DNA of 5,930 bases from Cyanobacteria bacterium UBA9971 (GTDB lineage Bacteria; Cyanobacteriota; Vampirovibrionia; Gastranaerophilales; UBA9971). The notes beneath the pieces were generated by a model. The model saw nothing but the letters and a program-made list of their open reading frames with translations, made no database searches and was not told the DNA's origin. Where the stretch lies: NCBI GenBank assembly GCA_003499955.1, contig DNRP01000072.1:23518-29447 (forward strand), read 5' to 3'. A program made the position numbers and the translations under genes. Positions 1 through 5,118 of the stretch are shown here, piece by piece (the stretch's first letter is position 1; every line of letters starts with the position of its first letter).

Positions 1-1097
1 CTGATAGCGGCTCTTCTTGCCTGATAATCTCCGAAGTTGCTGCAACTGGAAATTTCCCTATAACTTCCTGACGAAGGAAGCCATACTTCAAGGTCATAAC
101 ATTTTTGAGCGCTGAATCCTATATCACCTGTGCAAAGTTCTATTCTTCTATACGGAAGTTCTAGCAATTCAAGCATTCTTTCGGCGTTGCGGGTGAGTTT
201 TTCATGTTCTTCCGGTGAAGCCTCAGGAGTGCAGAGTTTAACGAGTTCAACTTTATTAAACTGATGTTGTCTGATTAAACCTCTTGTGTCTTTGCCTGCC
301 GAGCCTGCTTCTCTTCTGAAACAAGGAGTATACGCTGTCATATAAAGTGGAAGACTTTCTTCCGGCAGGATTTCATTTGAGTAAATATTAGTTACAGGCA
401 CTTCTGCCGTTGGAATCAGGTATAAATCTTCCTCTTCACACTTATACATGTCCAGTTTGAACTTTGGAAGTTGCCCTGTCCCTGTCATAGAAGCGGAATT
501 TACAAGGTAAGGCGGTAATATTTCTGTATATCCATGATCTGTAGTGTGAACATCCAGGAAAAAGTTTATTATAGCTCTTTCCAGTCTTGCGCCTTTGCCT
601 TTGTATATTGTAAATCTTGACTCGGAAATTTTGACTCCTCTTTCAAAATCCAGTATATCAAGTTCAAGTCCTAGATCCCAATGGGCTTTTGGTTCAAAAG
701 ATTTTTGAGGAACTTCGCCAACTGTTTTTATAACAGGGTTTGCGGAATCATCATGTCCTACAGGCGTGGTTTCATCGGGAGTATTCGGGATATTCAGGAG
801 AAGACTTTTTTGTTTTTCGTTAAATTCAAGTTCTTTTTCTTCGAGTTCTTTTATTTCTTCGCCGAGTTTTCTAACATTTTCCTGTATTTCGGTTGTGTCT
901 TTGCCTTCTTTTTTAAGCTGCCCAACCTGTTGGGAAATATTTTTTCTCTCTGCCCTTAAATTATCAGCTTTTCCCTGAACTTCTCTTCTTTGTTTGTCAA
1001 TTTCAATAACTTCATCAATTGATAGTTCTGAATTTCGCCTTTTTAAAAGCTCATTAACCTTATCGGGATTCTCTCTAATGATTTTTATGTCCAGCAT
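1..1097 (-). CDS. serS: Seryl-tRNA synthetase (3' end outside window)
   Basis: Cytoplasmic class II aminoacyl-tRNA synthetase that activates serine with ATP and charges tRNA-Ser (and tRNA-Sec where present). The 365 visible codons begin [14 protein letters not shown], a typical SerS N-terminus. Residues about 28-100 are rich in Lys/Glu/Leu heptads and form the long antiparallel coiled-coil arm that grips the tRNA-Ser extra arm. The catalytic core follows: TAE at 230-232 (serine-binding TxE), class II motif 2 [15 protein letters not shown] at 260-274 followed by RQHQF, and [15 protein letters not shown] at 348-362. Motif 3 and roughly the last 55-60 residues lie left of position 1, so the gene is cut by the window edge and not broken. 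The ATG at 1095-1097 is the natural family start. Its ribosome binding site is weak, only a GA-rich AGAGAG stretch. It is separated from the upstream phosphoribosyltransferase gene by 312 nt and is probably its own transcription unit. Confidence 0.97.
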   Translation of the reverse strand, partial: MLDIKIIRENPDKVNELLKRRNSELSIDEVIEIDKQRREVQGKADNLRAERKNISQQVGQLKKEGKDTTEIQENVRKLGEEIKELEEKELEFNEKQKSLLLNIPNTPDETTPVGHDDSANPVIKTVGEVPQKSFEPKAHWDLGLELDILDFERGVKISESRFTIYKGKGARLERAIINFFLDVHTTDHGYTEILPPYLVNSASMTGTGQLPKFKLDMYKCEEEDLYLIPTAEVPVTNIYSNEILPEESLPLYMTAYTPCFRREAGSAGKDTRGLIRQHQFNKVELVKLCTPEASPEEHEKLTRNAERMLELLELPYRRIELCTGDIGFSAQKCYDLEVWLPSSGSYREISSCSNFGDYQARRAAI

Positions 1098-1119
1098 TTT
1101 TCATTCTCTCTAATTTACT

Positions 1120-1149
1120 GCTATACCTTTTTAAATAAATATTCGTTAA
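1120..1149 (-). promoter_or_regulatory. Tentative serS promoter
   Basis: On the minus strand TTAACG (1144-1149) and TATAGC (1120-1125) are separated by 18 nt, a loose sigma-70 match that would start transcription about 15 nt before the serS ATG. The region is AT-rich, so such matches arise easily by chance. It is listed because serS needs a promoter in this gap and this is the best candidate seen. If it is the true promoter, the G-rich tract at 1163-1182 lies just upstream of the -35 and outside the mRNA. Confidence 0.2.
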
Positions 1150-1160
1150 ATCATTTTTTA

Positions 1161-1320
1161 CACCCACCCCCAACCCCCTCCCTCAAGAATGAGTTCTGCC
1201 CTACATCGCCGCCGCCTTTGCGTCGCCGCTTTGGGCTTACACTCCCGCTTCGCACGGGAGGGGGCTAGAGTTAGTTTTTTGGCTCGCTACGGTCGCTTCG
1301 CTCCCTGCTCGCCCTTTTTA
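1161..1320. repeat. GC-rich inverted-repeat intergenic element
   Basis: A sharply GC-rich block inside an AT-rich gap. CCCCCTCCC at 1174-1182 is a perfect inverted copy of GGGAGGGGG at 1256-1264, enclosing about 73 nt. A nested hairpin, CTCCCG (1242-1247) with CGGGAG (1255-1260) and a 7-nt loop, uses part of the right arm, so the two pairings are mutually exclusive. T6 runs flank the palindromic part (1154-1159 and 1275-1280). A second GC-rich segment, 1281-1313, resembles dispersed palindromic repeats and shares a 13-mer core with the cluster near miaA. There is no convincing coding sequence and no transposase. It is probably a non-autonomous dispersed repeat. A role in termination is possible only for plus-strand transcripts, and weakly, because 10 nt separate the long stem from the T-run. 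Confidence 0.55.
1163..1182 (-). other. G-quadruplex motif upstream of serS
   Basis: Read on the minus strand, this 20-nt tract consists of G-runs of 3, 5, 5 and 3 separated by loops A, TT and T. It fits the G3+N1-7 rule for intramolecular G-quadruplexes, with very short loops of the kind expected to give a stable parallel fold. It lies on the coding strand, 65 nt upstream of the serS ATG. Whether it folds in vivo or affects serS is inference. It is also the left arm of the inverted-repeat element, which may be the real reason it exists. Confidence 0.6.
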
Positions 1321-1350
1321 TTTTTCTCATTTTTCAGTTTCTTTTTGAAA

Positions 1351-1379
1351 TTGACATAAATCTGAGATAATTATATTAT
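1351..1379 (+). promoter_or_regulatory. Near-consensus sigma-70 promoter, antisense to flanking genes
   Basis: TTGACA (1351-1356), a 17-nt spacer, and TATTAT (1374-1379) give a perfect -35 box, optimal spacing and a five-of-six -10 box. Transcription would start near 1386 and run into the 3' end of the phosphoribosyltransferase gene on the opposite strand. No plausible plus-strand gene follows: the only nearby ORF starts inside the -10 box and is 34 codons with no ribosome binding site. The product, if any, would be an antisense or small RNA. The DNA is AT-rich here, so a chance match cannot be excluded. Confidence 0.45.
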
Positions 1380-1409
1380 GAAATCGCTTAGGCTGATATC
1401 CTTCACAAG

Positions 1410-2048
1410 TTATATTTTTCTGGTAAGTTCTAATAATGAAATAACTTCCTCATCCGTAACCTGCGCAAAGTCATCATAATACTGACCTACAGCAAAAAAA
1501 TCAGGTGGTTCACTAAGGCATATAAATTCATCAACCTCCTCGCGAAACTTTTCTGCGGTATCAATAGGGCTTACCGGAACAGCGAGGATGATTTTTTCAG
1601 GGGTCATCTGTTTTATCGATAAAACAGCAACGCCGGCGGTAACTCCCGTTGCAAGTCCGTCATCCACTATAATTACGGTTTTCCCGCTTAAATCAAGCGG
1701 CGGCAAATCACCACGGTAAAGTTTTATTCGCCGATGCATTTCTTTTGTTTCACGCCGGATAATTTCTTCCATTTCATCTTTGGAAATACCGAGAAACCTG
1801 ATTGCGTCAAGGTTAAGTATGCGGACATCATTCGGAGCAATAGCCCCTATCGCTAATTCGAGTTGGAAAGGCGCGCCCAGTTTTCGGGTAATCATAACAT
1901 CAAGCGGCGCATGGAGCATTTTTGCCGCTTCATAGCCGGTAACAACACCGCCTCTTGGCAGCGCAATTATAATCGGATTTTCATCTTTAAATTTCATTAA
2001 TTTCTCGGCAAGTTGTCGTCCCGCATCCTGTCTGTTTTTATAGATCAT
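1410..2048 (-). CDS. Phosphoribosyltransferase-domain protein
   Basis: A 212-residue type I phosphoribosyltransferase fold protein. PRGGV at 31-35 lies in the early core, and the PRPP-binding signature VIIVDDGLATG spans 125-135 with the paired acidic residues at 129-130. The C-terminal part, with PPDFFAVGQYYDDFAQVTDEEV, is characteristic of a stand-alone family often annotated only as 'phosphoribosyltransferase' (also found fused to dienelactone hydrolase or erythromycin-esterase-like domains in other bacteria). The substrate base is not known for this family, so no pathway is assigned. The ATG at 2046-2048 is chosen because GGAG (2057-2060) sits 8 nt upstream. A TTG ten codons earlier (2076-2078) extends the frame but has no ribosome binding site. 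The gene lies 74 nt downstream of mnmG and could be cotranscribed with it. No T-tailed hairpin follows its TAA. Confidence 0.88.
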   Translation of the reverse strand: MIYKNRQDAGRQLAEKLMKFKDENPIIIALPRGGVVTGYEAAKMLHAPLDVMITRKLGAPFQLELAIGAIAPNDVRILNLDAIRFLGISKDEMEEIIRRETKEMHRRIKLYRGDLPPLDLSGKTVIIVDDGLATGVTAGVAVLSIKQMTPEKIILAVPVSPIDTAEKFREEVDEFICLSEPPDFFAVGQYYDDFAQVTDEEVISLLELTRKI

Positions 2049-2056
2049 TATTAAAT

Positions 2057-2060
2057 CTCC
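2057..2060 (-). promoter_or_regulatory. Ribosome binding site fixing the phosphoribosyltransferase start
   Basis: GGAG on the minus strand, 8 nt before the ATG at 2048. It lies inside the longer TTG-initiated frame, which makes the shorter 212-residue product the better call. Confidence 0.7.
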
Positions 2061-2122
2061 ATTTGTTAAGTATGGCAATAAAAATAAAATTTATTAACCC
2101 GCCAAATGGAGAAAAATCAAGA

Positions 2123-4009
2123 CTACACTTCTGCTTTGGTGCGTCGTCTTGCTTCAAGAATCACCATGAGTATAGAAATATCGGCGGGATTTACTCCGCC
2201 TATTCTTGAGGCTTGGGCAAGTGTTACAGGGCGGATTTTTGACAATCTTTCCATTGATTCCTTGGAAAGCTGGATAATCTCCTGATAATTTATATCTTCA
2301 GGGATTTTTATTTTTTCAAGTTTGTCAGCCTGCTCTATCTGGGAATTTTGCCGTTCTATATAGCCTGAATACTTAATATTTACCTCGGTGTTTTCGTAAA
2401 TTTCTTTTGAAAGCTCTAATTCCTGAGCTGTCGGGTCGATTTTTTTAATCGCTTCATAGTTTAAATTCGGTCGTTTAATTAACTCCGCTAAAGTATAGCT
2501 GAGTTTCATTTCTTCGCCGTATTCGGCAAGGATTTTATTTATTTCTTCGTTAGGTTTAATTCTTTTATTTTCAAGCCTGTGGGTTTCTTCCTGAATGGAT
2601 TTTTGTTTTTCCTGAAAACGCTGCCATCTCGCGTCTTTTATAAGCCCTATTTCTCTTCCGAGAGGAGTAAGTCTTTCATCTGCGTTATCCTGTCTTAATA
2701 TAAGTCTGTATTCAGACCTTGAGGTAAGCATTCTGTAAGGCTCATCCATTTCTTTAGTTACAAGATCGTCTATAAGAGTTCCCGTATAAGAACTGCTTCT
2801 GGAAAGAGTAATTAATTCTTTGTTATCGCAATATCTCGTTGCGTTAATTCCTGCAATAAGTCCCTGCGCTGCCGCTTCTTCATAACCGCTTGTCCCGTTA
2901 ATCTGCCCCGCACAAAATAAGCCTTCAATTTTTTTTGTCATAAGCGAGTGCGTAAGCTGAGTAGCAGGAACATAATCATATTCGACAGCATAAGCGGGTT
3001 TGAGTACGAAAACATTTTCCAGTCCCGGTAAAGACCTTAGCATTTTGTACTGAACATCGGCAGGAAGGCTTGTAGAAAATCCTTGAACATAGGTTTCGTA
3101 GGTGTTTTTACCTTCCGGCTCTATAAATATATGATGAGAATCGTTATGAGCAAATCTTACAACTTTGTCTTCTATAGACGGGCAGTAGCGAGGACCTTTC
3201 CCTCCGATAAGTCCGGCATATAAAGGTGATTTATCGAGGTTTGCAAGTATTATCTCGTGAGTTTGTTTTGTGGTTCTTGTTAAGTAACATGGGATTTGTT
3301 CTCTTACTGGTCTATTAGGCTCAAAAGAGAAGAAATTAAGCTGTTCATCGCCCGGTTGAATTATAAGCTTTGAATAATCAATGGTTCTTGCGTCAACTCT
3401 GGCGGGAGTGCCTGTTTTTAGCTTTTTAACAGTGAAGCCGAGTTTAATCAGAGCGTCTGAAAGACCGATAGCAGGCATTTCCCCTAATCTTCCCGCGGGG
3501 AAAGACTGCAAACCTATAAAAATTTTGCCGTTAAGCGATGTCCCTGTGGTTAAAATTACTGCTTTTGCTCTATACTGCAAGCCTAATTCGTCTACAACCC
3601 CGCAAATTCTGTCATCATGAACCATTAAATCCGACACTGTGCATTGTTTAATATACAAATTTTCCTGATTTTCGAGCAATTCCCTAACGAATTTCATGTA
3701 TTCTTTTTTGTCGGACTGCGCTCTTAAAGCTCTAACTGCGGGTCCTTTGCTCAAGTTAAGCATTTTCATCTGCAAATACGTAGCATCTGCGGCAATTCCC
3801 ATGATTCCGCCGAGAGCGTCTATTTCCCGAACAAGACATGACTTTGCAGGTCCTCCTATTGCGGGGTTGCAGGGCATTGTTGCTATGTTTTCTATATTTA
3901 AGCTTGTTAGCAGAGTTTTCGCGCCAAGCCTTGAAGCCGCAACTGCCGCTTCGCATCCGGCATGACCCCCGCCGACCACTATTACGTCATATTCAAAGGT
4001 TGTGTTCAT
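2123..4009 (-). CDS. mnmG: tRNA U34 carboxymethylaminomethyl modification enzyme, FAD subunit
   Basis: MnmG (GidA) works with the GTPase MnmE to install the carboxymethylaminomethyl (or aminomethyl) group on C5 of wobble uridine 34 in a subset of tRNAs, using FAD, NADH and a methylene-tetrahydrofolate one-carbon unit. The 628 residues match the usual length of about 620-630. The N-terminal dinucleotide-binding motif GGGHAGCEAA is at 13-22. PCNPAIGGPAKS at 46-57 carries conserved Cys47, and GPRYCPSIEDK at 272-282 carries the second conserved cysteine, Cys276. EGKNTYETYVQGFSTSLP is at 299-316, and the second FAD-contacting block GLFCAGQINGTSGYEEAAAQG is at 363-383. The C-terminal third is the helical MnmE/tRNA-binding region. 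All signature residues are present. The ATG at 4007-4009 gives the standard N-terminus, with a GGAAG site 7 nt upstream inside the last codons of the preceding TIR-like gene. The gap to that gene's stop is 2 nt, so translational coupling is likely. Confidence 0.99.
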   Translation of the reverse strand: MNTTFEYDVIVVGGGHAGCEAAVAASRLGAKTLLTSLNIENIATMPCNPAIGGPAKSCLVREIDALGGIMGIAADATYLQMKMLNLSKGPAVRALRAQSDKKEYMKFVRELLENQENLYIKQCTVSDLMVHDDRICGVVDELGLQYRAKAVILTTGTSLNGKIFIGLQSFPAGRLGEMPAIGLSDALIKLGFTVKKLKTGTPARVDARTIDYSKLIIQPGDEQLNFFSFEPNRPVREQIPCYLTRTTKQTHEIILANLDKSPLYAGLIGGKGPRYCPSIEDKVVRFAHNDSHHIFIEPEGKNTYETYVQGFSTSLPADVQYKMLRSLPGLENVFVLKPAYAVEYDYVPATQLTHSLMTKKIEGLFCAGQINGTSGYEEAAAQGLIAGINATRYCDNKELITLSRSSSYTGTLIDDLVTKEMDEPYRMLTSRSEYRLILRQDNADERLTPLGREIGLIKDARWQRFQEKQKSIQEETHRLENKRIKPNEEINKILAEYGEEMKLSYTLAELIKRPNLNYEAIKKIDPTAQELELSKEIYENTEVNIKYSGYIERQNSQIEQADKLEKIKIPEDINYQEIIQLSKESMERLSKIRPVTLAQASRIGGVNPADISILMVILEARRRTKAEV

Positions 4010-4011
4010 TC

Positions 4012-4845
4012 TTATACTTCCAGAAGTTTCTTTTCATCAAATTCAATTCCAGCCGCTTTTAATTCTTTTGCTAATTTATTATGCCATCCGCAATGCTTGT
4101 CCATAGCAATATAAGTAATTCCATGATAATCGGAAGGCAATTCAAAACCCTCTTTACACAAGCCACAAACGTATTTTCTTTCTAATTTTCCCATAAAATA
4201 TCCCAATTCAAAAATTACATTTTGTCTTGCTCTATTTTCCAATTTTTCTTCGCCTTTTAACCTGCCTTCATCGTCAGGAGTAAGCAAAACAATCGCAAAG
4301 CCAACATCAGAGTGGGCTTCTATTTTTTCTATAATCGTTTTGCCTTCATTAGCTTGTTTATGTAATATTATTGGCTCTAAACCTAAAGTCGTTATAAAAC
4401 TTTCAACAGATAATTTTGCCACATCATCTCTGCCATGAACAATGAAAATTTTGTTGGAGTTTTGTTTTTTATTCTTTATTATTACTTTTTCTTCTATATT
4501 AAAATCTAATTTGATTGTATCATCGCTTATGTTTTCTTTTAATGACTTTAATATGCTAATATACCATTCTGTGCATTCAAAACTGGTATAATGGGTCATT
4601 TTTTTTAAAAATTCATTATATGAAATAGTAAAGGATTTATTAGAAGACAAAAATAAATTTATATCTTGTTTCCATTGATTAAATAATTTTGAATCGACAC
4701 TATACCCTGAAGCAGTAAAGCTAATAAAACAAACTCCACTATCACCAGCATTATGATCATAATATTCTTTGGTCTTTAAAATATTTTCGCCATCATTTAT
4801 TAATTTTTCTAATTTAGTTAATGCTTTTTCTTTTATTTCACTCAT
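4012..4845 (-). CDS. TIR-like domain protein, CAP12/Pycsar-effector TIR family; probable NADase
   Basis: A 277-residue soluble protein with no signal peptide or membrane segment. Residues 132-272 match the TIR-like nucleotide-binding family known as the CAP12/Pycsar effector TIR domain (PF10137 type). Visible motifs in order are KIFIVHGRDD (132-141), LHKQANEGKTIIEK (161-174), VLLTPDDEG (186-194), RARQNVIFELGYF (205-217) and LPSDYHG (236-242). Characterised relatives cleave NAD+ when activated by phage-induced signals; the glutamate of FELGY (Glu213) is the likely catalytic residue by analogy. Residues 1-125 form an unassigned N-terminal region, starting with a charged helix, that could be the sensor or oligomerisation part. 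No STING, SAVED or cyclic-nucleotide-binding domain is recognisable, and no CD-NTase or cyclase gene is in the window. GGAG 6 nt upstream supports the ATG at 4843-4845. The 5' part is strikingly AT-rich (about 24% GC over 4441-4800), unlike mnmG. Family assignment is firm; activity and a defence role are inferred. Confidence 0.9.
   Translation of the reverse strand: MSEIKEKALTKLEKLINDGENILKTKEYYDHNAGDSGVCFISFTASGYSVDSKLFNQWKQDINLFLSSNKSFTISYNEFLKKMTHYTSFECTEWYISILKSLKENISDDTIKLDFNIEEKVIIKNKKQNSNKIFIVHGRDDVAKLSVESFITTLGLEPIILHKQANEGKTIIEKIEAHSDVGFAIVLLTPDDEGRLKGEEKLENRARQNVIFELGYFMGKLERKYVCGLCKEGFELPSDYHGITYIAMDKHCGWHNKLAKELKAAGIEFDEKKLLEV
4017..4021 (-). promoter_or_regulatory. mnmG ribosome binding site embedded in the upstream gene
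   Basis: GGAAG on the minus strand, 7 nt before the mnmG ATG, lies within the last three sense codons of the TIR-like gene. Ribosomes terminating on that gene stop almost on top of the mnmG start, an arrangement typical of translational coupling. Confidence 0.65.
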
Positions 4846-4851
4846 AATAAA

Positions 4852-4855
4852 CTCC
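4852..4855 (-). promoter_or_regulatory. Ribosome binding site of the TIR-like gene
   Basis: GGAG on the minus strand, 6 nt before the ATG. No convincing promoter is seen between it and the repeat cluster, so the gene may depend on readthrough from miaA or on a promoter within the repeats. Confidence 0.65.
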
Positions 4856-4880
4856 GATTATTGGTTTAAATGTGGGGGGT

Positions 4881-4920
4881 TGTCATTGAGATGAGGACTA
4901 AAAGTCCGACGTGGCAATCT
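4881..4920 (+). repeat. Palindromic repeat unit 1 (plus orientation)
   Basis: Begins TGTCATTGAGATGAGG and ends GGCAATCT. The outer pairing ATTG/CAAT is 4 bp. The inner hairpin is GGACT (4895-4899) with AGTCC (4903-4907) around an AAA loop. It is the only unit in this orientation and the one closest to the TIR-like gene. Confidence 0.7.
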
Positions 4921-4932
4921 ATTTTGTTTTTT

Positions 4933-4966
4933 GGATTGCTTCGTCGCTTTGCTCCTCGCAATGACA
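4933..4966 (-). repeat. Palindromic repeat unit 2
   Basis: On the minus strand it begins TGTCATTGCGAGGAGC and ends GAAGCAATCC. The outer pairing is ATTGC/GCAAT. The core contains the complement of GTCGCTTTGCTCC (4943-4955). Its TGTCATTG end is the exact inverse of the start of unit 1. Confidence 0.75.
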
Positions 4967-4981
4967 ACGTGTTTACTGGAC

Positions 4982-5013
4982 AGATTCTTCGGGCTAAAGC
5001 CCTCAGAATGACA
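4982..5013 (-). repeat. Palindromic repeat unit 3
   Basis: On the minus strand it begins TGTCATTCTGAGGGCT and ends GAAGAATCT. The outer pairing is ATTCT/AGAAT. The inner hairpin is GGGCT (4991-4995) with AGCCC (4998-5002). Confidence 0.75.
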
Positions 5014-5027
5014 TTTTGCTGCTGGAT

Positions 5028-5061
5028 AGATTCTCACGTCGCTTCACTCCCCAGAATGACA
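5028..5061 (-). repeat. Palindromic repeat unit 4
   Basis: On the minus strand it begins TGTCATTCTGGGGAG and ends GAGAATCT. The outer pairing is ATTCT/AGAAT. The core contains the complement of GTCGCTTCACTCC (5038-5050). The inner stem is poor. Confidence 0.7.
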
Positions 5062-5075
5062 GTCAGTTGGCACAT

Positions 5076-5115
5076 AGATTGCTACATCGGGGCTTCGCCC
5101 CTCCTCGCAATGACA
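5076..5115 (-). repeat. Palindromic repeat unit 5, abutting miaA
   Basis: On the minus strand it begins TGTCATTGCGAGGAGG and ends GTAGCAATCT. The outer pairing is ATTGC/GCAAT. The inner hairpin is GGGGC (5089-5093) with GCCCC (5097-5101) around a 3-nt loop. Only 3 nt separate it from the miaA stop codon, so it would fall at the very start of the miaA 3' untranslated region. Confidence 0.75.
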
Positions 5116-5118
5116 ATG

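Larger units (their letters stand above)
4881..5115. repeat. Cluster of five palindromic dispersed repeats
   Basis: Almost the whole gap between miaA and the TIR-like gene is built from five copies of one family with ends TGTCATT...AATC. One copy reads on the plus strand (4881-4920) and four on the minus strand (4933-4966, 4982-5013, 5028-5061, 5076-5115). The four minus-strand copies begin 46-49 nt apart, and the 14-15 nt linkers are partly alike (CTGGA(C/T)AGATT at 4976-4986 and 5022-5032), so the true unit is about 48 nt. The two ends of each unit pair with each other, and in several copies a second inner stem forms. There is no identical repeat with unique spacers, so it is not a CRISPR array. 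The plus-strand reading frame running through the cluster (4870-5325) is incidental. Confidence 0.85.

Noticed and set aside
681..978. Two overlapping Phe/Ser-rich plus-strand reading frames of 92 and 70 codons
   Set aside because: They are the antisense of the serS coiled-coil region, low in complexity and with no recognisable motif. serS is certain here.
1270..1329. A 19-codon minus-strand ORF beginning MRKIKRASRE
   Set aside because: It is generated by translation of the repeat element, with no convincing ribosome binding site and no evidence of selection as protein.
1098..1409. T-box or other riboswitch leader upstream of serS
   Set aside because: No T-box consensus, specifier stem or antiterminator was found. 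The gap is explained by a GC-rich repeat element and AT-rich DNA.
1378..1482. A 34-codon plus-strand ORF after the orphan promoter
   Set aside because: Its ATG overlaps the -10 box, it has no ribosome binding site, and most of it is antisense to the phosphoribosyltransferase gene.
2049..2078. A ten-codon N-terminal extension of the phosphoribosyltransferase from a TTG start
   Set aside because: There is no ribosome binding site before the TTG, and the strong GGAG for the downstream ATG lies inside the extension.
3381..4062. Several plus- and minus-strand short reading frames overlapping mnmG
   Set aside because: All are out-of-frame or antisense shadows of a complete, highly conserved mnmG.
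4012..4845. The TIR gene as part of a Thoeris, CBASS or Pycsar operon
   Set aside because: No ThsA, CD-NTase, nucleotide cyclase or STING-domain gene is visible in this window. The neighbours are housekeeping genes.
4933..5115. CRISPR-like array (regular repeats with short spacers)
   Set aside because: The units differ from each other, spacers are only 14-15 nt and partly similar, and no cas gene is present.
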